From Deltaproteobacteria bacterium (GTDB lineage: Bacteria > Myxococcota > XYA12-FULL-58-9), in NCBI GenBank assembly GCA_016218825.1, contig JACRCV010000116.1, forward strand, positions 1 to 64,000: DNA of 64,000 nt, given 5' to 3'. The position numbers and the translations under genes are program-made. Position 1 is the stretch's first letter, and every line of letters starts with the position of its first letter. Positions 24,919 to 35,319 of this stretch are shown piece by piece. Below the pieces are notes generated by a model. The model searched no databases. It worked only from the letters and a program-made list of their open reading frames with translations, and was not told the origin of the DNA.

Positions 24919-25692
24919 ATGGCGAGAATCGTCGCGGTGGCGAATCAAAAGGGCGGCGTCGGCAAGACGACGACGGCGGTCAACCTGGCGGCAGCGGTCG
25001 CCGCGGCCGAGAAGAAAGTCCTCCTCGTCGACCTCGACCCGCAAGCGAACGCGACGAGCGGCCTCGGCGTCGAAGCTCAACCCCTCGACCAAAGCATCTA
25101 CGCCGCCCTCCTCGGGGAAAAGCCCATCGGCGAGCTCCGCCGCAACACCGAGCTCGCGACCCTCCAGGTCGTGCCGAGCGGCCCCGACCTCTACGGCGCC
25201 GAGGTCGAGCTGGTGATGCGTGAAGATCGCTTCGCCCTGCTGAAGAACGCCCTCGCCCCCATCCAAGATGACTACGACACCATCATCATCGACTGCCCGC
25301 CGTCCCTCGGCATCCTGACGCTGAACTCGCTGTGCGCCGCCGGCTCCGTCCTCATCCCGATGCAGTGCGAGTACTACGCCCTCGAAGGCCTGAGCCAGCT
25401 GATGCGCACCGTCGAGATGGTCCGCGCCGGGATGAACCCGAGCCTCGACATCGAAGGCGTGCTGTTGACGATGTTCGACAGCCGCAACAACCTCGCCCGC
25501 CAGGTGGCCGACGACGTCCGCCAGAACTTCGGCGGCAAGGTGTTCACCGCCGTCATCCCGCGCAACGTCAAGCTCTCCGAGGCCCCGAGCTTCGGCAAGC
25601 CCGTCATCCTCTACGACATCGCCTCGCGCGGCTGTCAGAGCTACATCGAGCTGGCGCGCGAGTTCTTGGACGGCACCGCCCGCGCCGCCTGA
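24919..25692 (+). CDS. parA: Chromosome-partitioning ATPase ParA (Soj)
   Basis: Deviant-Walker ATPase that forms nucleoid-bound dimers and moves ParB-parS complexes. 257 residues. Deviant Walker A KGGVGKTT lies near residues 11-18; Walker A' VLLVDLDPQ and Walker [10 protein letters not shown] follow. Two ATGs compete: GGAGG at 24908-24912 abuts 24913 but is spaced 6 nt from 24919, which also gives the canonical [13 protein letters not shown] start. parB follows after 45 nt, and parS lies upstream of rsmG. Confidence 0.96.
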   Translation: MARIVAVANQKGGVGKTTTAVNLAAAVAAAEKKVLLVDLDPQANATSGLGVEAQPLDQSIYAALLGEKPIGELRRNTELATLQVVPSGPDLYGAEVELVMREDRFALLKNALAPIQDDYDTIIIDCPPSLGILTLNSLCAAGSVLIPMQCEYYALEGLSQLMRTVEMVRAGMNPSLDIEGVLLTMFDSRNNLARQVADDVRQNFGGKVFTAVIPRNVKLSEAPSFGKPVILYDIASRGCQSYIELAREFLDGTARAA

Positions 25693-25737
25693 TCTCCGAC
25701 AATCTATTCAATGTAATCGTTCGTACCGGAGCTGGTG

Positions 25738-26604
<867 letters not shown>

Positions 26605-26614
26605 GGTCTTGGTC

Positions 26615-26630
26615 AACGGCTCTTGCCGTT
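26615..26630 (+). terminator. Hairpin after parB
   Basis: AACGGC-TCTT-GCCGTT forms a perfect 6-bp stem with a 4-nt loop, 10 nt after the parB stop and before a convergent gene (stop 26716). No strong T-run follows. Confidence 0.45.
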
Positions 26631-26715
26631 CAGCAGCGAGCCGTCGGCGGCGCGCAGGCGCGGATCTCGGCAAGAAGGGAGCGCGCCGGAATCGGGTGGG
26701 GGAGGTACGGGGCGC

Positions 26716-27996
26716 TTACGGGTTCGCGGGCTTGGCGGCGCCGGGGTAGTCGCCGAGCTGCAGCTTCAGCGGGTCGATCTTACCCTTGCCGTCCTTGCAG
26801 CCCGCGGCGTACTCGAACGCGTAGGGCGCGCCCCAGTTCCCGGCGGCGTCGTGGTACGTGAGGATCAAGGGGTCGCCGTCCTCGAGGTAACTGAGCTTCA
26901 GCGCGACGTCGCGCGTGCCGGCGCCGAGCGAGCCGCTGAAGGTCTCGCCGGTGCGACTGTTCTGCAGCATGAACGTCACCCCCGGCTCGAAGGCGCGCAG
27001 CAAGTTCAAGAACAGGCTCTTGTCGTTGGTCTTCACCTCCGTGTAGTCCGGGAGGCCGACGATGCCGTCGCGCCGGTCGCCGTACGCGGCGTAGTCGAAG
27101 CGCTTGAACAGCGCGCCGTCACTCGCGGCGAGCTTGGCGAACGCGTTGCGCAGCGGCTCCGGGATCGTTTGGTCTTCGGCGAGCTTCTTCGCCTCCTCGA
27201 GGTTGAAGCTGTCCCTGCCGAGCTTGCTCTTGAAGATGGCGACGTTGGCGCAGAGCGCGTCGGCCACCGCGCGGTCTTCGGCCGACCACTTCATCGTCAA
27301 CACCTTGACGTTGCTCTTGGCGACCTGGGGCGCGTCCTTGTCCTGCACCGCGATGCCCAAAAGCTGCTGGGTCGCCGCGCTGCTCGGGGCGCCGTTCGGA
27401 CCGGTGACGCCGACGAGGATGTCGAGCGGGGCGCCGCTCAAGACGACCTGCTGCCCCTGGTCGTTCGACTGCATCACCCGCTGGTTCGCCCAGCCGGAGG
27501 GGTCGAGGTAGACGTAGATGCCGTCCGAGGCGTTGCCCTTGCGGTCCACCTGGCGCAGCACGAGTCGCTCGCCGGGCTGGAAGCCCTTGTCGGCCATCTG
27601 CTTGGGGTCGAGCACGATGGTGGCGCGACGGTTGCCGACGTCGTAGCCCACCATGTCGAGGCGGCGCACGTCGCCTTTGGTGCCGAAGTCGGCGTCGGGC
27701 TTGTCGGTCAAGCTGATGAACTCGAAGTGCGCGCCGACCTCGATGTTGTCGAGCACGATCAACACCGGGTCGCGCGGCCGCGGCGAGACGACCGGGGCCG
27801 GCGGCGGGTTCGGGATCAACTTGGCGTCGGCCTTCGCGGGGTCGAAGCAGATGGCGCGCACCAGCCGCGGCGTCGGCGCCGGGGTCTTGTCGGAGGACTG
27901 ACAACCGTCCACGCACTGGCCCTGCTGCATCTGGCAACGGTCGTCGTCGTTCGTGCAGGTCCCGGCTCCCAGGGGCTGGATGATCAGGTCTGGCAT
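26716..27996 (-). CDS. Unrecognised 426-aa protein, Cys-rich N-terminus
   Basis: I do not recognise a family. The N-terminus carries four Cys in 19 residues (14, 21, 28, 32), then a Pro-rich stretch (~60-75) and several probable beta-sandwich segments with Ig-like or C2-like character (PVLIVLDNIEVGAHFEF; GERLVLRQVDRKGN; LKLSYLEDGDPLILTYHDAA). There is no signal peptide or membrane segment. The start is the ATG at 27996, preceded by GGGAGA. It is in the same direction as the caspase/anti-sigma/sigma genes, 164 nt downstream of the caspase-like gene, so read-through is possible. A structural or substrate-binding protein fits better than an enzyme, but this is a guess. Confidence 0.7.
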   Translation of the reverse strand: MPDLIIQPLGAGTCTNDDDRCQMQQGQCVDGCQSSDKTPAPTPRLVRAICFDPAKADAKLIPNPPPAPVVSPRPRDPVLIVLDNIEVGAHFEFISLTDKPDADFGTKGDVRRLDMVGYDVGNRRATIVLDPKQMADKGFQPGERLVLRQVDRKGNASDGIYVYLDPSGWANQRVMQSNDQGQQVVLSGAPLDILVGVTGPNGAPSSAATQQLLGIAVQDKDAPQVAKSNVKVLTMKWSAEDRAVADALCANVAIFKSKLGRDSFNLEEAKKLAEDQTIPEPLRNAFAKLAASDGALFKRFDYAAYGDRRDGIVGLPDYTEVKTNDKSLFLNLLRAFEPGVTFMLQNSRTGETFSGSLGAGTRDVALKLSYLEDGDPLILTYHDAAGNWGAPYAFEYAAGCKDGKGKIDPLKLQLGDYPGAAKPANP

Positions 27997-28160
27997 GGCT
28001 GTCTCCCGGCGGCTCGCGCCTGTTGTGTTGTTGTTCCGCTGACACCACGGTTGTCGGCGGCCCGCGGGGGCGGTCTTCGATCGGCGGGGACAGAATGGGA
28101 CATGGTTCCCATTCTGCGATCGGGCAGGGCCCGCGCTGCCCCGAAGGTGCCGGTTCGGCT

Positions 28161-30083
28161 TTAGAATCCGATCGAGACGCCCGCCAGGGCGCCGCCGTGC
28201 AGCGGCGTCAGACTCGGCGCGACGCTGAGCGCGGGCGTGGCGGGCTCTTCGCCGTTGTGGCCGGATTGGTAGAGCTCCCAGGTGCGCTCGACCGGGTAGC
28301 GGAAGGCCGTGAGCGTGTAGATCCCCAACCCCAGATACGCCAGCCCCGCAACACCAGCCATCGCCGGCAACCCTTCGAAGCGGCGCTCGCGATACGCCAT
28401 GATCCCGGCCAAGCCGCCAAAGGCCGCCGCTTCGACGAGCAGGGCGGCGCCCGCGAGAGCCCGGGTCTTGCGCCACTCCGTCGCGATCTCTGCGAACTTC
28501 GTGCGCGACTGCACGAACTGACGGGTGCGGACCTCCTCGGACGAGTCCACGGCGCCTGCGAAGTCGGCGGCCAGGGCCTCGCTCTCACTCGGCACCAACA
28601 TCGCGACCGTACCCGCCACCACCACCGCCGCGCCGGCGCCGGCGAGCACCCAGGACGTCCGGCGGTCCGTGTCCCAAAGGTTTCGAGCCGCCGTCTCCTT
28701 CTGGGTCGGCCGGATCGCCCACGCCATCCCACCGACAACGCCGCCGAGCAGCACCAACAGCCCGCCACTCACCACCCGCGAGTCCCTCGAGAATGACGCC
28801 GCGGTGTTCAGGTGTAGCTGCAACGTCTCCACGTCGCGCACGCTAACACCATAATATTCCTCATTCTTCTTTTCGCGTTCCGCCACGTACCGGGTCACCG
28901 CCGCGGGGCCGAAGGCGTCGGCGAACAGGCTCTCGAAGACCGGCGCCTCGCCGCGGCTCGCGAACGCCGGTGGCTGTTCTGGAAGGTCCGTCAGGGTCAG
29001 GACGTCTGGCCCGAGCTCGAGCTCGCGCACCGTGGTGACCGGCCTCTCGCCCGGCACGGTCTCGTAGAGGGCGAGCCCGGCCGCGTGGCGCGGCAAGTAG
29101 AGGTCGACCGGACTGCCCGCGGCGTTGTGGACGTCGGCGAGGCGGACCCCGAGGCGGTCGCGCACGGTCAGGCGTCGCGAGCTCGTCCCGGGCACCGCGA
29201 GGTGGCGCGCGCCCTCGCCGCCGAGCGTCAGCAACGCGACCTGGTCGTCTTTGCCGGGGGCCTGCGCGAACACCTTGGGGCGGTAGAGGTCGTTCGGCAC
29301 CGGCCGGCTGGCGGTGGCGATGAACGCCGCCATCTCCGCGTAGCTGACGCTGCCGTCGTGGTCGGCGTCGGCGGCGCCGCGCAGCCCGGAGCGCAAGATG
29401 TAGCTGAAGATGCCCGACTGCAGCTCGCTCCATTCGTAGGTCACCGCCTCGGCGCTGGTGGAGATCACGGCCCCCAACCCCGGGTACTTGGCGAGCAGCG
29501 ACTGCGACGGGTCGACGCGGACCTCGAAGCGCTTGGCCGACGACTGGCGCGGGTTCAGCACGAAGTACGAGTTGCAGCTGTCGAGGATCAAATGCACCCG
29601 CGCCGCGGGCAAGCGCGCCAACACCCGCAGGTCCAGCGCCCGCGCCCCGAGCGGCCCGTCCGCGAGCTCGAGGTAGCCCTGGCCGTTCTCGACGTCGCCG
29701 TGCGCCGCGAACGCCAGGTAGAGGCTGACGCCGTGACCCTGCTTCATCTCGGCGTCGAGGCGCGCTGCGAGCGCGGCGACCGCCTGGTCGAGGTTCGCGA
29801 GCGTCGGCGCGGCGATGCGCGGCTGCCACTCGGGGTAGAGCGGCGCGCTCTCGGCGTCGAGCTCGGTGAGCAGCGTCACGTGGTCGGCGCCGAAGGCGTC
29901 GGCGAACAGCTCGGCGTACTTGACGCCGTCGTCGTCGGCGTAGTGCAAATCCGGGCGATGCAGCTTGGCGCTGCGGTTGTTGGTGACCACGAGCGCGTAG
30001 CCGCGCACCGGCTCGGTCGGGAGGGGCTCGGCGCCGGTGGCGGCGATGACGGCGAGAGTGGCGAGAGTGGCGAGCGGCAGCAT
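28161..30083 (-). CDS. Caspase-like (peptidase C14) membrane protein
   Basis: A 640-residue protein. A signal-like hydrophobic start (to ~18) is followed by a caspase fold carrying the catalytic dyad: His128 in LAFAAHGD and Cys170 in LILDSCNS. An EF-hand-like loop D239-A-D-H-D-G-S is at 239-245. After a charged middle region, four hydrophobic segments between ~445 and 600 should anchor the C-terminus in the membrane. Caspase homologues cleave after basic or acidic residues; the target is unknown. GAGGAGA precedes the ATG. It is third in an operon ECF sigma, anti-sigma, caspase (12 nt after the anti-sigma stop), linking it to envelope or stress signalling. The EF-hand suggests calcium control, as in metacaspases; this is inferred. 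Confidence 0.85.
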   Translation of the reverse strand: MLPLATLATLAVIAATGAEPLPTEPVRGYALVVTNNRSAKLHRPDLHYADDDGVKYAELFADAFGADHVTLLTELDAESAPLYPEWQPRIAAPTLANLDQAVAALAARLDAEMKQGHGVSLYLAFAAHGDVENGQGYLELADGPLGARALDLRVLARLPAARVHLILDSCNSYFVLNPRQSSAKRFEVRVDPSQSLLAKYPGLGAVISTSAEAVTYEWSELQSGIFSYILRSGLRGAADADHDGSVSYAEMAAFIATASRPVPNDLYRPKVFAQAPGKDDQVALLTLGGEGARHLAVPGTSSRRLTVRDRLGVRLADVHNAAGSPVDLYLPRHAAGLALYETVPGERPVTTVRELELGPDVLTLTDLPEQPPAFASRGEAPVFESLFADAFGPAAVTRYVAEREKKNEEYYGVSVRDVETLQLHLNTAASFSRDSRVVSGGLLVLLGGVVGGMAWAIRPTQKETAARNLWDTDRRTSWVLAGAGAAVVVAGTVAMLVPSESEALAADFAGAVDSSEEVRTRQFVQSRTKFAEIATEWRKTRALAGAALLVEAAAFGGLAGIMAYRERRFEGLPAMAGVAGLAYLGLGIYTLTAFRYPVERTWELYQSGHNGEEPATPALSVAPSLTPLHGGALAGVSIGF

Positions 30084-30095
30084 TCTATCTCCTCG

Positions 30096-30875
30096 TCAGC
30101 GGCTGTGGGTCTCTACGACGACGGCGAGGCGCTGGATCTTGATGGCCGCCGCGGCCCCGTCGAGGGCGGTCACGCCGCGGCGCGTGATCTCGGCGACCAG
30201 CTCCGGCCGGGCGCGATCGAGAAACACCGCGACGACCTCGAACGCCCCCGGCGCCGCTCCTTCGAGGCTGACGCCCTCGGGCACGTCGACGACGCCCGGC
30301 CCCGCATCGAGCCCGAGCGGCGCCCGGTCGACGCTCTCGGGAAAGAACCAATGCACCGCGCCGGCGGCGTCGACGCCGAAGAGCAACACCACGCCGCCGA
30401 TGCCGGCGCGATTGATCACCGCGAAGCTCAGGCCGTCTCCGACCGCGACCCGGTCGCCGAGGTGCAGCAAAGAGCGGGTCGTCGGGTCGCTCGCTACGTG
30501 GCGATAGACCTCGACGCCCAAGAGCTGCGCCACGCTCGCGCTCGCGCCGCGGGCGGTGAGCTCGCCGGGCACCGAGGTCTCGCGGCCCTGGAGGACCAGC
30601 ACCAGCGCGGCGGTAGCCACGGCGCCGAAAAGGGCCCATACCCCGGGCCGGAGCGCCGGGCGTTCCGGTTGCAGGCGCCTCAGGACGTCGGCGGTGAAGG
30701 AGGGATCGGGCGCGGCCGCGAGCAGTCGCAGGCGCAAGGCGGTGTTCACGAGGTCGGCGTGGGCCTGATGGCACGCGCCGCAGACCCCCAGGTGGCGCTC
30801 GAGCGCGCGCGCCTGGTTCGCGGTGGTCTCGCCGTCGACGTGGGCCGCGAGGGCGGTGGGGTCAGGGCAGGTCAT
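30096..30875 (-). CDS. Zinc-finger anti-sigma factor with DUF4384-like C-terminus
   Basis: A 259-residue membrane-bound regulator. The N-terminal zf-HC2 motif is H28-x3-C32-x2-C35 with Cys3, the form that holds ECF sigma factors inactive. One transmembrane helix lies at about 79-97. The outer part ends in a beta-rich domain resembling DUF4384 (AVHWFFPES followed by 'G.VDVPEGVSLEGA'), often found with caspase-like proteins. The start ATG at 30875 has GAGGAGGT upstream, and its first 14 nt overlap the sigma gene, implying translational coupling. It probably responds to a periplasmic signal and releases the sigma factor. Confidence 0.85.
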   Translation of the reverse strand: MTCPDPTALAAHVDGETTANQARALERHLGVCGACHQAHADLVNTALRLRLLAAAPDPSFTADVLRRLQPERPALRPGVWALFGAVATAALVLVLQGRETSVPGELTARGASASVAQLLGVEVYRHVASDPTTRSLLHLGDRVAVGDGLSFAVINRAGIGGVVLLFGVDAAGAVHWFFPESVDRAPLGLDAGPGVVDVPEGVSLEGAAPGAFEVVAVFLDRARPELVAEITRRGVTALDGAAAAIKIQRLAVVVETHSR

Positions 30876-31458
30876 GGCGGACCTCCTCGGGCAACAGCGC
30901 GGCGAGCGCTCGGAGCCCATAGTGCACGCGCGACCGCGCCGCCGACGGCGTGCGGCCGATCACCGCGGCGATGGCGTCGTAGTCGAGGCCTTCGAAGAAG
31001 CGCAAGAACAGCGGCACCCGGAACTTGTCGTCGAGCTTGGCGAGCGCCACGGTCACCAGTCGCCGGACCTCGAGGTCGGCGGCGTCGACCTCGGCCGGGG
31101 CCGGGAGCAAGTCGGTCGCGCTCTCCTCGTTGGTGACGAGCGAGCGCCAGAAGCGGCGTCTGCGGATCGAGCGGCAGCGGTTGCGAGCGATGGTGAGCAC
31201 GAGCTGCTTGAGCTTGCCCTGCGGCCGATACGACCGGCGCGCCCGCCACAGCCGCAAGAACACGTCCTGGGCGGCCTCGCGCGCCAACCCCGCGTCACCG
31301 AGCAACAGGGCGCAGAACGCCCGCACCTGCGCCTCGTGACGGGTGACGAGCGTTGCGAAGGCCCGGCTGTCTTCGGCCGCGGCGAGCATCAGATAGTCGT
31401 CGGAGGTCGTGGTGAGCGACGCGCTCGCTGCGACGACCTCGAGATGGGGACGAGTCAT
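30862..31458 (-). CDS. ECF-type RNA polymerase sigma factor
   Basis: A 198-residue group IV sigma factor. Region 2 (AFATLVTRHEAQVRAFCALL to AREAAQDVFLRLWR) recognises -10 elements, and region 4 (RVPLFLRFFEGLDYDAIAAV followed by IGRTPSAARSRVHYGLRAL) recognises -35 elements. AGGTAGGA precedes the ATG. It heads the anti-sigma/caspase operon. ECF systems are usually autoregulated, so the 240 nt between 31459 and 31700 should carry an ECF-type promoter, though I could not identify a second matching site to define it. Confidence 0.9.
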   Translation of the reverse strand: MTRPHLEVVAASASLTTTSDDYLMLAAAEDSRAFATLVTRHEAQVRAFCALLLGDAGLAREAAQDVFLRLWRARRSYRPQGKLKQLVLTIARNRCRSIRRRRFWRSLVTNEESATDLLPAPAEVDAADLEVRRLVTVALAKLDDKFRVPLFLRFFEGLDYDAIAAVIGRTPSAARSRVHYGLRALAALLPEEVRHDLP

Positions 31459-31700
31459 TGTCCTACCTAACGCCGCCGGTCGGATTCTGTTGAAGGCCGG
31501 TGGCTGTTTTTTGCGACCGTCGCGGCGCGCCCGGGCCGGTACGGTATCAGCGTGGCTCGGCGTCGGATAGACCGCGCCCCGCGGCCGTCGATGTCGGTTC
31601 TTCCTTGTTCAGAGGCGGTGCGCTGCGATAGGCGTGGCCTGCGTCGCGAGATCTCCCGCGGCCTCGACTGCAGCGCATTGCAGGCGTCGCAGAGGTTCTG

Positions 31701-34076
31701 ATGACAACTCACGTGTTTGTGAAGTATGCGATTCCTGTCTCTTTGATCTGCGCGCTGGCGGCGGTTGGCTGCGGCAAGAGCGCCGACACCGACGGCGGCG
31801 GAACCCCAACGCCGCCCAAGTGCACGGAGGCCGACTGCGCCGACGCCAATCCATGCACGCTCGACATCTGTGAGCCCGCCGTCGGCTGCCGTCACGACGG
31901 GACCGGCGTAACCCTCGGCTGCGACGACGGCAATGCCTGCACGACCGGCGACGCCTGCCGGGGAGACGTGATCGGCACCTGCGCGGGGACCGACACCTCG
32001 GCGGTGGACTGTGACGACCAGAATGGGTGCACGACCGACAGCTGTGCGCCGGCGACCGGCTGCGCTCACGACGGCACCGGGGTGACCACGGGTTGCGACG
32101 ACGGCAACGCCTGCACCACGGCCGACGCGTGTCAGGGGGACGTGGCGGGCTCTTGTGCGGGCGTCGACACCTCGGCGGTGGATTGCGACGACGGCAGCGA
32201 CTGCACGGCCGACAGCTGTGACGTCGACGCCGGCTGTGGTCACGCTCTCGTGGTGTCGCTCAGGTGTCGGCCGCAGATCGTGGTCGACTACCCGCCGCGC
32301 GCCGCGACGATTCAGGGGACGACACCGGTGGCCGTGACCGGAAGGGTGACGAGCGGCAACGGCGCGATCTCGGTGTTGACGATCAACGGCCAGGAGGTCG
32401 GCGTCGACCCGGAAACCGGCGCGTTTTCGTTCGACTTCGCGGCCACGGTCGGCGCCAACGTCCTCGAGCTCGCCGCCACCGACGCGGCTGCGGTGAGCGC
32501 GTCGCGGCTGCAGGCGTTTCATCTGTCGGCGGACTATCGGCTGCCGGACGTGGCGGCACCGGGGTCGGGGGCGATCGATCTCGGCGCCGCCGTCTGGTTG
32601 GCGCAAGCGTCGATCGACGACGGCCAGGCGCCGCCGCCGGTGGACCTCGCGGCGATCGTCGAGTACGTGCTCGCCAATCTCGATCTCAACTCCCTGGTCG
32701 ACAGCAGCGCGCCGCTCGCGTCAACGGCCGGCTTCGACATCTACTACGTCTCCGACCTGGCCATCGGCGGCACCGCCAGCTCGCTCGCGGCGATCGACGG
32801 CGGTCTGCACCTGGTCGCCAGCTTGACCTCCTTGACCGGTGGCCTGGTCTTCGATTGTCCGTGCAGCGGCGCCACCTGTGGGTGTTGGTTTGCCGGCGGC
32901 GACTCGACCGGCGGTTGGCGCATCGACGCTATCGTCGTCGAGGCCGATCTCCTGATCGGTGTCGCCAGCGACCACTCGTTGACGATCACCGCGCTGAACA
33001 CGACGAGCGCGGTCAGCGGCTTCGACGCCTGGTCCAACAACAGCTGGACGAACTTCCTCATCTCGATCATCAAGCCCTTCATCATGGGCGGGCTCGTGGC
33101 CGACCTCGAGAGTACCCTGGAAAGTCAGCTGACGGTCAGCCTGCCCGGGGTGATCGTCGGGGTCTTGAGCGAGCTGGCCGCGCCTCGGGCCCTTGCGGTC
33201 ACGCGTTTGGACGGCGCCCTCGATCCCGGCACCAGCCAGCCGATCACGGTCGGCGTGACCCTGGCCGGCGACTTCTCGCTCACCGAGTTCGGCGACGCGG
33301 CGCCGGGGCCCCAGGGCGGGGTGTTCGGGATGCGCGCCTGGGCGACCACGGCTGCGGCGGGCGTGCCGGTCGGGGCGCCGTGGGACGCCAACCTCGGGGT
33401 GCCGCTGCGGACGGGGTGCGGCGCGGGCCCGCAGGCGCTGGTGGTGCCCGAGTTGGCGTCGGCCGAAGAGGTGTACGCCGACGATGTGTTGAATGAGGTG
33501 TTGCGGGCGGCGTGGTGGGGCGGATGGTTGGAGCAGCCGGTGCAGCTCGCCGACCTGCCGGCGACCGAGCTCGCCGCGGCGGGGATTACGAGCTTCGTCG
33601 GGACTCTGAGCGGTTGGCTGCCGCCGCTGTTGAGTGACTGCGCCGCCGGAGAGCTGCGGTTCTACGTCGGTGACCTGCGGCTCGACGCGACGGTGGAGAT
33701 CGAGGGTCAGACCGTCAACGTGGTCTCGTGGGCGTCGTTCGACGCGCCGGCCACGCTGCGCGCGACGGTCACCGGGCTCGAGGTGGTGCTGGGGGTGCCC
33801 GAGCACGTGCAGGTGGGCCTCGACGTGGCGCAGGACGACCAGCTCGGTCACGAAGGGGCGCTCGCGGAGTCGTGGCGGACCGTCATCGTGCCGGCGCTGG
33901 TGACGCGAGCCGGGTCGGGTCAACCTGTCGTCGTGGTGCCGCACTTCGAGATCGACGTGAGCGCGGCTTTGGGTCAAGCGCCCGGCACCACCTTGATGCG
34001 TCCGGTGCCGCTGGCGACGCCGCCGGCGTCGGAGCGTCAGGCCGGCAACACCGTGAGCTACAGCGAGCTACAATAG
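31701..34076 (+). CDS. Large lipoprotein with Cys-rich repeats and a lipid-binding-like domain
   Basis: A 791-residue lipoprotein with lipobox AVGC near residue 24. Residues ~35-190 are Cys-rich repeats of the myxobacterial 'CDDGNACTT.DAC' kind; a ~58-residue unit occurs twice almost exactly (CDDGNACTTGDACRGDVIG and CDDGNACTTADACQGDVAG). Next comes an Ig-like segment (~200-275), then a long region with amphipathic alpha/beta sequence (for example FLISIIKPFIMGGLVADLES) that resembles tubular lipid-binding folds; that last assignment is weak. It has no close neighbours in the same operon except the next Cys-rich lipoprotein, 39 nt away. Confidence 0.72.
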   Translation: MTTHVFVKYAIPVSLICALAAVGCGKSADTDGGGTPTPPKCTEADCADANPCTLDICEPAVGCRHDGTGVTLGCDDGNACTTGDACRGDVIGTCAGTDTSAVDCDDQNGCTTDSCAPATGCAHDGTGVTTGCDDGNACTTADACQGDVAGSCAGVDTSAVDCDDGSDCTADSCDVDAGCGHALVVSLRCRPQIVVDYPPRAATIQGTTPVAVTGRVTSGNGAISVLTINGQEVGVDPETGAFSFDFAATVGANVLELAATDAAAVSASRLQAFHLSADYRLPDVAAPGSGAIDLGAAVWLAQASIDDGQAPPPVDLAAIVEYVLANLDLNSLVDSSAPLASTAGFDIYYVSDLAIGGTASSLAAIDGGLHLVASLTSLTGGLVFDCPCSGATCGCWFAGGDSTGGWRIDAIVVEADLLIGVASDHSLTITALNTTSAVSGFDAWSNNSWTNFLISIIKPFIMGGLVADLESTLESQLTVSLPGVIVGVLSELAAPRALAVTRLDGALDPGTSQPITVGVTLAGDFSLTEFGDAAPGPQGGVFGMRAWATTAAAGVPVGAPWDANLGVPLRTGCGAGPQALVVPELASAEEVYADDVLNEVLRAAWWGGWLEQPVQLADLPATELAAAGITSFVGTLSGWLPPLLSDCAAGELRFYVGDLRLDATVEIEGQTVNVVSWASFDAPATLRATVTGLEVVLGVPEHVQVGLDVAQDDQLGHEGALAESWRTVIVPALVTRAGSGQPVVVVPHFEIDVSAALGQAPGTTLMRPVPLATPPASERQAGNTVSYSELQ

Positions 34077-34115
34077 TTGCCAACGAGGCGCCAGCCGAGC
34101 GATAGTCCGGTCCCC

Positions 34116-35180
34116 ATGAAGCACCACGTCTTGGCCGTTCTATTCGGGTTGGGAGTGCTCGCCGGCGCGGGGTGCAGCTCGCCGAGCGCCGGCGACGGGT
34201 GTGCGACCGACGAGGACTGTGATCTCGGCTTCTCGTGCATCGAGGGCGGCTGTCGGTGTCGGACCAACGATGCTTGCGGGGTGGGGCAGTACTGCAACCC
34301 GTTCGGTGCTTGTCAGCCGCGGCCGCCTTGTCTGGGGAACCAGGACTGCAAGACCGGTGAGATCTGCGACTCGTCCGACGTCCGCACCGGCGGCTCGTGC
34401 ATCCCCGCGAGCCAATGCGGCTCCAGCCTCCACTGCCCGTTCGACAGCTACTGCAGCAAGCCCGACAACATCCAACCGGGCACCTGCCAACCCGGCTGCC
34501 GCTCCACCGGCGACTGCCGGCTCGGCGAGGTCTGCACCGGGGGCACCTGCACCAACGGCGGCACCGCGAGCGACTGCACCCTGTGCCCCGCGACCCCGGT
34601 CCCGGACGCCAGCTTCTGCGACTACGGCGAGCGCTGCACCAACCAGGGCCAGTGTCAGGCGTTCCCCGAGCAGACCACGGTGTGCGCCACCTGCAGTCAG
34701 TTTCAGCAGTGCGCGGGCAGCAACACCGTCTGCCTCCTCGACGAGGACGTCGCCGGCGCCGAGTACTGCGCGCCGAAGTGTCTGCTCGACGCCGACTGCC
34801 CGAACGGCTACGAGGAGTCCGGGTGTGGCAAGCTGATCCTCGTCGACCCGTCGACCGAGTGCAGCCAGAGTCGCCACTGCGCCAACGGCGCGCCGTGCAT
34901 CGTCCGCCCGGAGTCCGCCACCGCGTACTGCGGCTGCGTGTCGGACAGCGAATGCACCAGCGGCCTGTCGCCCACCTGCGACACCTACTTCACGCACACC
35001 TGCATGAACTCGGGGATGCCGTGCACCACCGACGCCGAGTGCGGCGTCGCCTGCGTCCAGGTGCCCTACGGCAGCGGCACCGCCGGCGTTTGTGAAACCG
35101 CGGTCGGCGGCTGCGGCAAGAACCCGGGCTTCACCTGCAACACCCTCAAGGCTTCCACCGCCGAGTGCCGCCGATTCTAG
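34116..35180 (+). CDS. Cys-rich surface lipoprotein
   Basis: A 354-residue lipoprotein, leader MKHHVLAVLFGLGVLAGAGC with Cys20 as the acylation site. More than 30 cysteines are spread through short repeated units of the form 'C..D.DC..G..C....C', as in other myxobacterial Cys-rich extracellular proteins; all are likely in disulfides. There is no enzyme signature. The ATG at 34116 is chosen because it opens the signal peptide; an in-frame upstream Met would add 13 charged residues. It follows the preceding Cys-rich lipoprotein by 39 nt, so the pair is probably co-expressed on the cell surface. Confidence 0.75.
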   Translation: MKHHVLAVLFGLGVLAGAGCSSPSAGDGCATDEDCDLGFSCIEGGCRCRTNDACGVGQYCNPFGACQPRPPCLGNQDCKTGEICDSSDVRTGGSCIPASQCGSSLHCPFDSYCSKPDNIQPGTCQPGCRSTGDCRLGEVCTGGTCTNGGTASDCTLCPATPVPDASFCDYGERCTNQGQCQAFPEQTTVCATCSQFQQCAGSNTVCLLDEDVAGAEYCAPKCLLDADCPNGYEESGCGKLILVDPSTECSQSRHCANGAPCIVRPESATAYCGCVSDSECTSGLSPTCDTYFTHTCMNSGMPCTTDAECGVACVQVPYGSGTAGVCETAVGGCGKNPGFTCNTLKASTAECRRF

Positions 35181-35182
35181 AT

Positions 35183-35206
35183 CCGAAGGCCGCGGGCTTT
35201 TCGGCC
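35183..35206 (+). terminator. Possible terminator hairpin
   Basis: CCGAAGGCC...GGGCTTTTCGG just after the stop at 35180 forms an imperfect GC-rich stem with a short T-run. It lies between the Cys-rich lipoprotein and the kinase promoter. Confidence 0.35.
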
Positions 35207-35210
35207 CCGT

Positions 35211-35239
35211 TTGACACCCTGCGTCAGCGAGACTATTCG
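35211..35239 (+). promoter_or_regulatory. Sigma-70-type promoter for the hybrid kinase
   Basis: Perfect -35 TTGACA (35211-35216), a 17-nt spacer, and TATTCG (35234-35239) as a weak -10. It lies about 80 nt before the kinase start codon. Confidence 0.5.
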
Positions 35240-35319
35240 TACGTCTGGGTGCGGAGGGAACAGATGGGCTTCGGCGGGCCGCGCAGGTCTGTTCGTGGAG
35301 CGTGCCGAGGGGCGCGGCC

